Assembly (NCBI RefSeq): GCF_000697965.2
Contig: NZ_CP015881.1
Span: forward strand, 372,001-436,000
Direction of reading: 5' to 3'
Source of the DNA: Ensifer adhaerens
Lineage (GTDB): Bacteria > Pseudomonadota > Alphaproteobacteria > Rhizobiales > Rhizobiaceae
DNA length: 64,000 bases
Of the stretch, positions 8,498 to 16,615 are shown piece after piece. Every line of letters begins with the position of its first letter. Positions within the stretch are counted from its first letter, which is position 1. The notes under the pieces were generated by a model. It had not been told where the DNA came from. It saw nothing but the letters and a program-made list of their open reading frames with translations, and did no database searches. A program made the translations under genes and the position numbers.

Positions 8498-8533
8498 TTG
8501 GCGCAACAGCCGTTGCGCCAAGCAATTTTCCGC
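8498..8533 (+). terminator. Terminator of the BaeRS-like operon
   Basis: TTGGCGCAAC and GTTGCGCCAA (8498-8507, 8512-8521) form a perfect 10-bp stem with an AGCC loop, followed by GCAATTTT. It starts 4 nt after the kinase stop, as expected of an intrinsic terminator. Confidence 0.75.
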
Positions 8534-8693
8534 TTTTCCCGATCGGAACATCGGCGGCTTCGCCGCCCTCGCGCCCGCTTAGAATCGGCGTGCAATTGCC
8601 CACCGGTTCTCCGCAAATCCTTGACAGTGCCCGGGCAAACCTGAGCTCGGCCGAGTCCTTCGGCCAACAGCGTTTGCTCTCAAGGATAGCACC

Positions 8694-9686
8694 ATGTCCC
8701 TGGAATTCAGTCAGGAATACAGCGCGGATCTGCGGTTGCCGGTCGATGGCAAGGCATTCGTCGGCGAACAGCTGACGCCTTCGGGCCGGCCGGTTTCTGC
8801 GCCCGTCGTCGGTGAAGGCTCGGGAGAGACGTCGATCACCAGCCATGTGCTCAAACTCGGCCTGAGGGTGAGCTTGAAGCGCGCCGTCGTATTTTCCATG
8901 CGGTTTGCGCGCCATCCGTTCCTGACATCGCGCTGGATCGGCTTTCTAGGCGAATTCGCCGAACGCTACCGGCTGGGTCTGCCGCACGATGATCTCGTGC
9001 GCAAGTCGATCCCGACATTCTTCCTGCACGGCGCGTCGTCGACAGCAAGGCTCGACCTGCTGCTCAATCACTTCGATGTCGCAAGCGAGGTCCTGTCGCG
9101 CCGTTCACTGATGGCCCTTTGGCGCGGCAGCACGCTGGAAATGGGCACGGTTTCCGGCCGCAGCGAGAACTATCGCATCCAGCTGCAACTGGCCGACCAT
9201 GGCGGGGCCCGCCATGAGGGGGCATTCGCGATCCGGCTGCGCCGGCAGAGCGATGGCTATGCGCTCTGCACTGTCGGCTTCATCTTCGTGCGTTGCGCAG
9301 GCGACACCTATAGTCTCGCCATCGGCGGGATGCAGGGGCCGAAGGGCGAAGAGGCCAAGCGATCCCTGATCACGGCAACTCGCGATCTCGGCGGGCTCCG
9401 GCCGAAGGATGCGGCGCTGCTCGTCCTCAATGGCCTGGTGACGGAAGGCCACGCGGGCCACGTCTTTGCGGTCTCGAACGACAAGCACGTCATCAACCGC
9501 CGCCGCTTGAAGCGGCGCCGCATGATGAGGGCCGACCTCGATGCCTATTGGTGCGATCGCGGCGGCGTGCCGGCCGAGCCTTTCGGCTTCAGTCTGCCGA
9601 TCGGCGACGACCCGGCGGCGCGGGACGGCAACAGGCGCGATCAGAGCAAACGCGCGTTTCGCGACATCGGCGCGTGGTTCTACTGA
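8694..9686 (+). CDS. VirK/YbjX family (DUF535) protein
   Basis: This 330-residue protein shows DUF535 hallmarks: a C-terminal half with GGMQGPKGEEAK, AVSNDKHVINRRR and DLDAYWCDRGG. Members include enterobacterial YbjX and Shigella/Salmonella VirK, linked to outer-membrane protein handling and resistance to antimicrobial peptides; no enzymatic activity is established. AAGGAT precedes the ATG at 8694. There is no signal peptide. Its position right after an envelope-stress-type two-component system fits a cell-envelope role, which is inference. Confidence 0.85.
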   Translation: MSLEFSQEYSADLRLPVDGKAFVGEQLTPSGRPVSAPVVGEGSGETSITSHVLKLGLRVSLKRAVVFSMRFARHPFLTSRWIGFLGEFAERYRLGLPHDDLVRKSIPTFFLHGASSTARLDLLLNHFDVASEVLSRRSLMALWRGSTLEMGTVSGRSENYRIQLQLADHGGARHEGAFAIRLRRQSDGYALCTVGFIFVRCAGDTYSLAIGGMQGPKGEEAKRSLITATRDLGGLRPKDAALLVLNGLVTEGHAGHVFAVSNDKHVINRRRLKRRRMMRADLDAYWCDRGGVPAEPFGFSLPIGDDPAARDGNRRDQSKRAFRDIGAWFY

Positions 9687-9698
9687 GCCGGTACCGGC
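9687..9698. repeat. 12-bp palindrome after VirK-like gene
   Basis: GCCGGTACCGGC is a perfect palindrome starting right after the VirK-like stop and ending before the 3' end of the small frame at 9715. It may be a weak end-of-transcript hairpin; there is no T-run. Confidence 0.35.
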
Positions 9699-9714
9699 AT
9701 GTAAGCTGCCGCGA

Positions 9715-9873
9715 TTACGGGATCTTCGTGAAGTCCATCTCGAAGGCGCCGGAGACGATCCGGCCCTTCGGCGTTGGCCCGGCTGCAGACGGGCGCACAC
9801 CATCCTCAGCCATCGCCTCGCCTGCGATGCCGTCGACAACCACAAGGGCAGATATCACCCGAATTGCACGCAT
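9715..9873 (-). CDS. Possible small secreted protein, 52 residues
   Basis: This short frame begins MRAIRVISALVVVDGIAG, a basic start plus hydrophobic core, then AMAEDG, which would suit signal-peptidase cleavage after AMA. The mature part would be about 28 residues ending EMDFTKIP. GGAGG lies 6 nt upstream of the ATG. It is divergent from the GFA-family gene and convergent with the VirK-like gene. No family is recognised. The ribosome site plus signal peptide argue for a real gene, but the length makes chance possible. Confidence 0.45.
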   Translation of the reverse strand: MRAIRVISALVVVDGIAGEAMAEDGVRPSAAGPTPKGRIVSGAFEMDFTKIP

Positions 9874-9940
9874 GGATGCCTCCAATTTTGTCGCGGTTCT
9901 TTATACTGGCGCCGATTCGAAACCACAACTGGAGGCAAGT

Positions 9941-10354
9941 ATGACGCGGGCCGTTGCCAAGAGGCTTAAGCCGCACACGGGCGGATGCCTCTGCGGAGCA
10001 ATCCGGTTTGAGGCGCAGGGGACGGCCGGAAAGCCGCATACGTGTTCGTGCAAGATGTGCCAGCGCCATTCGGGCGCCTTGACCCTGGCGTGGGTCGAAT
10101 TCCCGAGCGAAGCCGTAACCTGGACCGGACCGGGCGGCGCGCCATCGGTCTATCGCTCCTCGGACTATTCCAGCCGCGCCTTCTGCCCGGCCTGCGGCAG
10201 CAGTCTCGGTGCGATCGACGATGCGCCGGTGGTTGCCCTTCTGCTCGGCGTCTTCGACAAGACGAGTGCCATCGATCTGATCCCGAAGAGCCACAGCTAT
10301 CGCACTGCCCGACCCAAGTGGTGGCACGTGGAGGCGGTGAAGCCCACGACCTGA
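9941..10354 (+). CDS. GFA-family zinc protein
   Basis: This 137-residue protein belongs to the GFA (glutathione-dependent formaldehyde-activating enzyme-like, Mss4 fold) family. Zinc-ligand cysteines occur in the expected places: GGCLCGAIRFEA, CSCKMCQRHSG and FCPACGSSLG. The name covers many small proteins of unproven activity, so formaldehyde chemistry should not be assumed. The ATG at 9941 follows GGAGGCAAGT and gives the family's usual length. It stands alone and is convergent with the LysE gene. Confidence 0.88.
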   Translation: MTRAVAKRLKPHTGGCLCGAIRFEAQGTAGKPHTCSCKMCQRHSGALTLAWVEFPSEAVTWTGPGGAPSVYRSSDYSSRAFCPACGSSLGAIDDAPVVALLLGVFDKTSAIDLIPKSHSYRTARPKWWHVEAVKPTT

Positions 10355-10374
10355 CGAGCAGGGGTCGAAAGTGA

Positions 10375-10402
10375 TTGACGCAGCCGGTAGAGGCTGCGTC
10401 GA
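10375..10402. terminator. Stem-loop between convergent genes
   Basis: GACGCAGCC and GGCTGCGTC form a perfect 9-bp stem with a 6-nt loop, extendable by two pairs, between the ends of the GFA and LysE genes. The position suits a bidirectional terminator, but neither side has a T-run. Confidence 0.55.
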
Positions 10403-10408
10403 CAGGGG

Positions 10409-11032
10409 CTAGAGCAGCCCCTTCACGGCGGCTCCGATGGCAATGATGCCGAAAGCGATCAGAACCAGCCCCGAAATGCGCGATACCCAGACGACGAAGC
10501 TGTCGGGCAGTCGCGTCCGGGCGATCGCAACACCGCCGCTTAGGAAAAACCACCAGCCGAGCGATCCCAGGAAGACGCCCATGACCACGACGGCAGCGCT
10601 GAGCGCGTCGCCCGCTTCGGCAAGGCCGAGGCCGGCGAAGATCGCGGCAAAGGAGAGGATCGTCGCCGGGCTCGTCATCGTCAGGAAAAAGGTGGCGATG
10701 GTTGTGCGAATGAGATCGCGTCCGCCGACATCGGCGGCTGCCGTCACCGCCCTTGGCCGTAATCCGCTCCAGCCGAGCCAGATCATGAACAGTCCGCCGG
10801 CCAAGCTAAGCGGCGTGGCGATGATGGCAAGGACTGCTGCGAAGGCCGCGAAGCCGATCGCAGCCAGTGCCGCATAGGTGGCATCGGCGGCGGCTGTTCC
10901 GAGGCCGCCGGCCACGCCCGCCCAGAAGCCGCGCTCCAGCGTGCGGTTGATGCAGAGCGCCCCGATCGGGCCTAGAGGGGCTGCGACCGCGAGGCCGACG
11001 AGGAGGCTTTTTCCAAACAACAATGTGGACAT
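10409..11032 (-). CDS. LysE/RhtB-family amino-acid exporter
   Basis: This 207-residue membrane protein has six hydrophobic segments and begins with the family hallmark VGLAVAAPLGPIGALCINRTLERG. LysE/RhtB proteins export amino acids or their derivatives from the cytoplasm. The ATG at 11032 gives the usual family length and has GGAG about 10 nt upstream; an in-frame ATG at 11056 lacks a ribosome site. An Lrp-type regulator lies 96 nt upstream on the same strand, a common pairing in which the regulator senses the exported amino acid. The substrate is unknown. Confidence 0.87.
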   Translation of the reverse strand: MSTLLFGKSLLVGLAVAAPLGPIGALCINRTLERGFWAGVAGGLGTAAADATYAALAAIGFAAFAAVLAIIATPLSLAGGLFMIWLGWSGLRPRAVTAAADVGGRDLIRTTIATFFLTMTSPATILSFAAIFAGLGLAEAGDALSAAVVVMGVFLGSLGWWFFLSGGVAIARTRLPDSFVVWVSRISGLVLIAFGIIAIGAAVKGLL

Positions 11033-11128
11033 GGCATAGGGCTCCGGCCGGGGCATGGTTGCGCCGTTCGCTTCGAGGACGGTGCATGCCCGGCAAACAA
11101 AAAATGTTGCAGCAGTTTGCGCGTCCGG

Positions 11129-11587
11129 TCAGGCGCGCAGCACGGTCGTTACCAGGCTTTCCCGCACGGTCGACAGCGCGATCACCGTTTCGCTTCGCGC
11201 CAGGAACCGCCGTTGCTTCATTTCGGCAAGGAACGGCTCGAGGTCGCCGAGCGATGGCATCCGGACCTTGACGCAATAGGACCAGGCGCCGGTGACATGG
11301 TGGCATTCCGCTACGGCAGGGTGACCGGCCATGAAGCTGCGGAACGCTTCCTCGTCCGCGTCCGGCGCAAGGCCGACCCAGACGAAGGCGAGTACGTCGA
11401 GGCCGAGCGCGCGATGATCGACCTCGACGGTGAAATTTCGGATCACGCCATTGGCGACGAGCCGGCGAATGCGTTCGTTGACGGCCGACGGCGACAACTC
11501 CACCGCAGCACCGATATCGGTCAGCGATCGCCTCGCATCGTCAGCGAGAATTTCGACGATTTTTCTGTCAACGTCATCCATTTCCAA
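11129..11587 (-). CDS. Lrp/AsnC-family regulator
   Basis: This 152-residue protein has an N-terminal helix-turn-helix (about residues 3-60, with RSLTDIGAAVELSPSAVNERIRRL) and a C-terminal RAM ligand-binding domain (about 65-145, with GAWSYCVKVRMPSLGDLEPF). Lrp proteins form octamers or dimers that sense amino acids. Genes of this kind next to LysE exporters usually activate the exporter when the amino acid accumulates. The length is normal. Confidence 0.9.
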   Translation of the reverse strand: MEMDDVDRKIVEILADDARRSLTDIGAAVELSPSAVNERIRRLVANGVIRNFTVEVDHRALGLDVLAFVWVGLAPDADEEAFRSFMAGHPAVAECHHVTGAWSYCVKVRMPSLGDLEPFLAEMKQRRFLARSETVIALSTVRESLVTTVLRA

Positions 11588-11641
11588 TGAATACGCTGCT
11601 TCTAATAGAATGTACAGATGATTTTTCTGTATGAAGCTGCA

Positions 11642-11655
11642 GTTTCCGCGGAAAC
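11642..11655. repeat. 14-bp perfect palindrome
   Basis: GTTTCCGCGGAAAC is a perfect palindrome in the 82-bp gap between the Lrp start and the end of the LacI-type gene. It could end the LacI-type transcript or be an operator for the Lrp-type gene; nothing decides between these. Confidence 0.4.
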
Positions 11656-11669
11656 GTTGGTCGCCGGGG

Positions 11670-12728
11670 CTATTCGATGTCTTTCAAGGCGTCGAGCGGG
11701 CCGGTCAGTGCCGTGCGCGGCTGCACCAGTTCGGGCTGGATCAGGTGAATGCGCGGCTGCGGCCGGGCTTCCTCGATGACGTCGAAGGCCTTGGTGATCA
11801 TGCCCTCGACGTCCTGGCGGATCATGATGACGGGGAAGGGCAGGAAGGACGCGAAGGGATCGTAATCGTAGCAGCCGACCACGAGGTCGGCGAAGTTTTC
11901 GTGCGGATGCCCTGCCATGAAACGCAGCAGCCCCTCGAAGTTGATCGACGAGTTGACGAAGAGACCGCGCGGCAGCTTGCCGTGCTTTTCGTAGAAGGCC
12001 TCGAAGGCGAGGCGGGCATTGTTCGGCGCATAGCCCGTCGGCTGGATGCATTCGTCCGGATCGGCGCCGAGCAGTTCGCTTTTGACGGCACGGAAGCCGC
12101 GGATGCGCTCGCGGCTGGCATGGTCGTTGCGGCCGCCGAAAAGGTAGAGATCGTGCGGCGCAAGCGGACCTGATGCCTGGAAGTGGCGGATGATCGCCTC
12201 GGTCAGCATTCGCCCGCCCTCGTAATTGTCGCTGATGACGGAGGGCACCTTGGTGCCGGGCAGGTCGATGTTGATGTGTTTGAGGCCGGCCGCCTCGCAG
12301 ACCTCGTGCACGCCGTCGGGGTCGGTCGCGCCGCAGATGAACAGCTCGTCGATCGAATAGGAGATCAGCGTTTCGGCGGTCTTGCGCTCTTCCTCCGGAT
12401 CGCGGCTGGCACTGACGACGATCGGGCATTGCCCCTTGCTTCGGACATGCGCCTCGAAGGTCTGCGCCATCGACGAGAAGTAGCGGTTGTCATGGATCGG
12501 CAGGAGCAGCCCGATCAGGCCGGAGCGCGAACTGCGCAGTCCGCGCGCCTGGCGGTTGGCCGTGTATTGGTGCGTCTCGGCGAGGTTGCGGATCAGTTCC
12601 GCCGTGCTCTCCTTGATCCGGCGCTTCTGCCAGGTGCCGTTCAGGACCGCACTTACGGTTGAAGGCGAGCTTCCTGACAACACCGACAGGTCGTAGATCG
12701 TCGCTTTCTTCTTGCTGCTGCTGGCCAT
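11670..12728 (-). CDS. LacI-family sugar-responsive regulator
   Basis: This 352-residue protein has an N-terminal LacI helix-turn-helix (ATIYDLSVLSGSSPSTVSAV) with hinge helix (about 47-62), then a periplasmic-binding-protein-like ligand domain (about 68-345). It is divergent from the sugar-import and catabolic genes starting at 12974, with a palindrome array between them, so it most likely represses that operon and itself until the sugar or a derivative binds. The first residues are basic (SSSKKK), which is common. Length is typical. Confidence 0.9.
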   Translation of the reverse strand: MASSSKKKATIYDLSVLSGSSPSTVSAVLNGTWQKRRIKESTAELIRNLAETHQYTANRQARGLRSSRSGLIGLLLPIHDNRYFSSMAQTFEAHVRSKGQCPIVVSASRDPEEERKTAETLISYSIDELFICGATDPDGVHEVCEAAGLKHINIDLPGTKVPSVISDNYEGGRMLTEAIIRHFQASGPLAPHDLYLFGGRNDHASRERIRGFRAVKSELLGADPDECIQPTGYAPNNARLAFEAFYEKHGKLPRGLFVNSSINFEGLLRFMAGHPHENFADLVVGCYDYDPFASFLPFPVIMIRQDVEGMITKAFDVIEEARPQPRIHLIQPELVQPRTALTGPLDALKDIE

Positions 12729-12784
12729 CGGTTTCTCCCCCTGGTGGTTTTAGTGCCGATTTCCCCTTGACGAAAGATTAAGTC

Positions 12785-12840
12785 TGCACAATAGTTCTTG
12801 CACCATCGATTGTGCAAACAAGAAATATCGATTGTGCACA
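12785..12840. promoter_or_regulatory. Operator array for the LacI-type regulator
   Basis: TTGCACCATCGATTGTGCAA (12798-12817) is palindromic except for one symmetric pair and is centred on CG, as LacI-family operators are. ATCGATTGTGCA recurs exactly at 12805-12816 and 12827-12838, 22 bp apart (about two helical turns), and the inverted half TGCACAAT lies at 12785-12792. The cluster lies between the divergent regulator and sugar genes. The regulator assignment is inferred from position. Confidence 0.72.
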
Positions 12841-12973
12841 TTTGATGGTGTCGTCTGAGGAGGCGGCGTTTCAGGGAGGCGAGGAACACTTCGCCAGTGA
12901 TGATTTGAAACTGGAGGCCGGCGCTGAGGCGACCGGGCGCGTTCCCCCTATGGGAACGAGTGGAGGAGAGAAC

Positions 12974-13966
12974 ATGATCAGGAAAATTCTCGTCGCCGCC
13001 CTGGCGACATCGCTGGCGCTTGCGAGTTCGGCGGCCGCCTTTGCGCAGGATGCCGGTAAGGTCGGCGTCGTCGTCAAGATCGGCGGCATTCCGTGGTTCA
13101 ACGCCATGGAAGCCGGCATCAAGGAACGCGGCCAGAAGCTCGGTATCGACGCCTTCATGGTCGGCCCGACCAGCGCCGACCCGGCGCTGCAGGTGCGCGC
13201 CATCGAGGATCTCATCGCCCAAGGCGTGAAGGTCATCGGCGTGGTGCCGAACGACGCCAAGGTGCTTGAGCCGGTGCTGACCAAGGCCAAGGAAAAGGGC
13301 ATCATCGTCATCACCCACGAATCCCCGGGCCAGAAGGGTGCCGACTGGGACTTCGAGCTCGCATCCTCGACCGGTTTCGGTGAGGCGCATGGCAAGCTGC
13401 TGGCCGAGAAGATGGGCGGCAAGGGCGAATATGCCGTCTTCGTCGGCTCGCTGACCGTGCCGCTGCACAATGCCTGGGCCGATGCGGCAATCGCCTACAT
13501 CAAGAAGAACCATCCGGACATGACGCTGGTCGGCGATCGCTACGGTGTTGCCGAAGACGTCGACAAGAGCCGGTCGACTGCACTCGACCTGATCTCTGCC
13601 CATCCGAACCTGAAAGGCTTCCTTGCCTTCGGCAGCCAGGGCCCGATCGGCGCCGGCCGCGCCGTCGAAGAGCGCCGCAAGGTCGGCGAGATCTTCGTGC
13701 TCGGTCCCTTCTCTCCCGGCCAAGGCCAGAAGCTGGTGAAGTCCGACGCGATCTCCGGCGGCTTCATGTGGAATCCGAAGCAGGCCGGCGAAGTCTTCGT
13801 CACACTCGCCGACAAGCTGATGAAGGGCGAGGAGGTCAAGGACGGTGACGAGATCGAAGGTCTCGGCAAGGTCAAGCCGGACTTCGAAAACCGCAACATC
13901 ATCGTCGATCAGCTCGTGCCGATCAACAAGGACACGGTCGCGGATCTCGCGGCCATGGGTCTCTGA
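12974..13966 (+). CDS. Sugar ABC importer, periplasmic binding protein
   Basis: This 330-residue protein has a Sec signal (MIRKILVAALATSLALASSAAAFA) and a type I periplasmic-binding fold of the RbsB/RhaS/LsrB group, with VKIGGIPWFNAMEAGIKERG, GVVPNDAKVLEPVL and HESPG. The ATG at 12974 follows GGAGGAG and starts the signal peptide. Compared from memory with LsrB, the AI-2 ligand positions Asp-Gln before NAW are here Leu-His, so AI-2 is an unlikely ligand. It heads a seven-gene sugar operon and is followed by a strong hairpin. The sugar is unknown. Confidence 0.88.
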   Translation: MIRKILVAALATSLALASSAAAFAQDAGKVGVVVKIGGIPWFNAMEAGIKERGQKLGIDAFMVGPTSADPALQVRAIEDLIAQGVKVIGVVPNDAKVLEPVLTKAKEKGIIVITHESPGQKGADWDFELASSTGFGEAHGKLLAEKMGGKGEYAVFVGSLTVPLHNAWADAAIAYIKKNHPDMTLVGDRYGVAEDVDKSRSTALDLISAHPNLKGFLAFGSQGPIGAGRAVEERRKVGEIFVLGPFSPGQGQKLVKSDAISGGFMWNPKQAGEVFVTLADKLMKGEEVKDGDEIEGLGKVKPDFENRNIIVDQLVPINKDTVADLAAMGL

Positions 13967-13991
13967 TCCTCAAGGGTTCTCCCGGCTGCTG

Positions 13992-14009
13992 GGCCGGCTT
14001 CGGCCGGCC
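13992..14009 (+). repeat. UUCG-capped stem-loop after sugar binding protein
   Basis: GGCCGGC TTCG GCCGGCC is a perfect 7-bp GC stem with a UUCG tetraloop, extendable by a GU pair, about 25 nt after the binding-protein stop and before the ATPase gene. Without a T-run it probably protects the upstream message from 3' decay, as in the malE-malF junction. Confidence 0.65.
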
Positions 14010-14106
14010 TGGCAAGTCCCTCAACCGTACCGGAGCCGGATGAGGAAAGGTGTTTGCGGTTTCTGCCCGCATCTTGCTCGGACCTAACGTGATTTAGGGG
14101 CAGTCC

Positions 14107-15621
14107 ATGCACCAGCTTGCGACCGCGGGAGGAGGCGAGAAGCCGCTTCTGGCCCTGCGCGATATCAACATGACGTTTGGTGGGGTTCGTGCGCTCAAGA
14201 ATGTGAGCTTCGACGTCCGACCGGGCGAGGTTCATTGCCTTGCCGGCGAAAACGGTTGCGGCAAGAGCACGCTGATCAAGATCATCACCGGCGTTTACCG
14301 CCCCGCCGATGGCGCCTCGATCGAGTTCGATGGCGAAACCTATTCCCACATGTCACCGGTGACCGCGCAGGATCGCGGCATCCAGGTGATCTGGCAGGAC
14401 CTGGCGCTGTTTCCCGAAATGAGCGTCGCCGAAAACATCGCCTTCCAGACGGTGCTCGGCCGCTGGCCGAAACTGGTCGATTATGGCCGAATGCGCCAGA
14501 TCGCGACCGATGCGCTCGCCCGTCTTGGCGTGACGCTCGACGTCGACCTGCCGCTCAAGGAATATGCGATTGCCCAGCGCCAGATCGTGGCGATCGCCCG
14601 GGCGCTTGTGGGTGAAGCGAGGCTCGTCTTCATGGACGAGCCGACCGCGTCGCTGACGCAATCGGAAACCGACCATCTGCTCGATATCGTTCGCGGGCTC
14701 TCCGCCTCCGGCGTCGCCGTCGTTTTCGTCAGCCATCGGCTTGCCGAGGTGTTGGAGATTTCGAGCCGCATCACGGTCTTGCGCGATGGTGCGCTGGTGG
14801 GCGTCTACCCCGCCGCCGGCATGACCCAGTCGCGCATCACCGAACTGATGACCGGCAAGACCTTCGACCAGCAGGTGCGCGCGAAATTCCGCGACGGTCA
14901 GCCCGTCGTGCTCGATGTGAAGGGCCTGTCCCGCCCCGGGCAATTCGAGGATATCTCGCTCTCGGTCAGGCGCGGCGAAACACTTGGGATTACCGGCCTG
15001 CTCGGCGCCGGGCGCACCGAACTGGCGCTGACGCTTTTCGGCATGCTGAAGCCGGCATCCGGTACCATTGCGCTTGAAGGCAAGCCGGTCCGCTTTTCGT
15101 CCAACCGCGATGCGATTGCGGCGGGCGTCGCCTATCTCTCCGAGGACCGGCTGTCGCTTGGCCTCATCCAACCGCAGTCGATCGCCGACAATCTCGTGAT
15201 TAGTTCGCTCGACAAGATCCTTTCAGGCGGACTGCTCTCCGAGGATCGCAAGCGCAGTCTTGTCGCGCGCTGGATCGCCGATCTCGGCGTCAAGATCGGG
15301 CTGCAGCAGGATGCGATCTCGACGCTTTCCGGCGGCAACCAGCAGCGTGTGGCGATCGCCAAGTGGCTGGCGACCGATCCGAAGCTCCTGATCCTCGACG
15401 CCCCGACTGTCGGCGTCGACGTTGGTGCGCGTGCTGGCATCTTCGACATCGTCGCGCGGCTTGCCGAGACCGGCCTTGCGATCATTCTGATCTCCGATGA
15501 GGTGCCGGAGGTCTATTTCAACGCCGACCGTGTGCTGCACATGGCACAAGGCCGCATCGTCGGCAGCTATGATCCGCGCAGCGCTTCGCTCGCCGAGATC
15601 GAAGGAGCGGTCTATGCGTAG
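14107..15621 (+). CDS. Sugar ABC importer, double ATPase
   Basis: This 504-residue RbsA/MglA-type protein has two fused nucleotide-binding domains. Domain 1 has Walker A GENGCGKST and Walker B LVFMDEPTASL but a degenerate signature (KEYAIAQRQIVAIARAL). Domain 2 has a degenerate Walker A (GLLGAGRTELALTLFG), an intact signature (LSGGNQQRVAIAKWL) and Walker B LILDAPTVGVDVGA, where Ala replaces the catalytic Glu. Composite site 1 (Walker motifs of domain 1, signature of domain 2) is intact, while site 2 looks dead, so the ATPase should be asymmetric. It energises the two permeases downstream. AGGGG precedes the ATG; the permease start overlaps the 3' end by 8 nt. Confidence 0.9.
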   Translation: MHQLATAGGGEKPLLALRDINMTFGGVRALKNVSFDVRPGEVHCLAGENGCGKSTLIKIITGVYRPADGASIEFDGETYSHMSPVTAQDRGIQVIWQDLALFPEMSVAENIAFQTVLGRWPKLVDYGRMRQIATDALARLGVTLDVDLPLKEYAIAQRQIVAIARALVGEARLVFMDEPTASLTQSETDHLLDIVRGLSASGVAVVFVSHRLAEVLEISSRITVLRDGALVGVYPAAGMTQSRITELMTGKTFDQQVRAKFRDGQPVVLDVKGLSRPGQFEDISLSVRRGETLGITGLLGAGRTELALTLFGMLKPASGTIALEGKPVRFSSNRDAIAAGVAYLSEDRLSLGLIQPQSIADNLVISSLDKILSGGLLSEDRKRSLVARWIADLGVKIGLQQDAISTLSGGNQQRVAIAKWLATDPKLLILDAPTVGVDVGARAGIFDIVARLAETGLAIILISDEVPEVYFNADRVLHMAQGRIVGSYDPRSASLAEIEGAVYA

Positions 15622-16615
15622 CTTCGTCCGCACCCACGCGACGGAAGTGTCGCTGCTTGCCGTCATCATCGCGATCAGCGCCGTGCTGTCGGTCTCGACC
15701 GCCAACTTCTTCTCGCTCGGCAACGCCTTTGACCTGCTGAACATCAGCTCGGTCAACATCATCTTCGCCGTCGGGCTGCTCGTCGTGCTGATCGCCGGTG
15801 GCATCGATATCTCCTTCGCTGTTGCCGCCTCTGTCGTGCAATACGGTACGGCCATTGCTCTTGGTTGGATTGGCGGGGGAGGTTGGATCTCAGGCCTTTT
15901 GATTGCCGGCTCGCTCGGCATCCTGCTCGGCGCCATCAACGCCTTCCTGATCCACCGTTTCCGCGTCATCTCGATCGTCGCGACGATCTCGACCTTCAAC
16001 ATCTACTTCGGCCTCCTGATGTTTTTCACCAAGGGCGTGTCGATCTACGACCTGCCGGATTGGCTGACGGACCGCCTCATCCTGTTCGAACACGAGATGC
16101 CGGACGGAACCTGGATCGAGATCACGCTTCCCGTGCTGGTGATGGTGCTCTGCGTCATCGCCACCTGGGTGCTGATCACCCGCACCACGACCGGCCGCCA
16201 GCTCTATGCGTTCGGCGACAATCCGGAAGGCGCGCGCCGCTTCGGCATCAACATCGGCGCCATGCAGTTCATCGCCTTCGGCTGGCTCGGTCTGATGGCC
16301 GGCATCGGTGGGCTCATCCAGGCGCACTATGCGCAGGAGGTGGTGCCGAACGCGCTCTATGGTCGCGAACTCGACGTGCTTGCGGCGGTCGTCCTTGGCG
16401 GCGCGCGGCTTGGCGGCGGCAAGGGCTCGGTGCTCGGCTGCGTGCTCGGCGTGCTCCTGATCTCGATCACCCAGAACGGCCTCAACCTGATGGGCGTCTC
16501 GCCCTTCGCTTTCAAGATGATCATCGGCGCCATCATCCTCGGGGCGATCACGCTCTCCAACACCCGCATCGAAAGACTTCTGCCCTTCGTCAGCCAGAAA
16601 GGAGCCGGACGATGA
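15614..16615 (+). CDS. Sugar ABC importer, permease 1
   Basis: This 333-residue RbsC-like (BPD_transp_2) permease has eight to ten hydrophobic segments and the family stretches VLIAGGIDISFAVAASVVQ and DVLAAVVLGGARLGGGKGS. The ATG at 15614 follows GAAGGAG and overlaps the ATPase gene by 8 nt; the frame remains open upstream but only within the ATPase gene. It pairs with the next permease to form the channel. About 60 residues between middle segments (KGVSIYDLPDWLTDRLILFE) form a longer loop than in RbsC. Confidence 0.9.
   Translation: MRSFVRTHATEVSLLAVIIAISAVLSVSTANFFSLGNAFDLLNISSVNIIFAVGLLVVLIAGGIDISFAVAASVVQYGTAIALGWIGGGGWISGLLIAGSLGILLGAINAFLIHRFRVISIVATISTFNIYFGLLMFFTKGVSIYDLPDWLTDRLILFEHEMPDGTWIEITLPVLVMVLCVIATWVLITRTTTGRQLYAFGDNPEGARRFGINIGAMQFIAFGWLGLMAGIGGLIQAHYAQEVVPNALYGRELDVLAAVVLGGARLGGGKGSVLGCVLGVLLISITQNGLNLMGVSPFAFKMIIGAIILGAITLSNTRIERLLPFVSQKGAGR

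Noticed and set aside
8621..8626. TTGACA as -35 box for the VirK-like gene
   Set aside because: No acceptable -10 hexamer lies 16-18 bp downstream, so the match alone is not supported.
12974..13966. AI-2 (LsrB) receptor for the sugar binding protein
   Set aside because: The fold is related but the Asp-Gln pair that contacts AI-2 before NAW is Leu-His here, and no lsrK/F/G-type genes are nearby.
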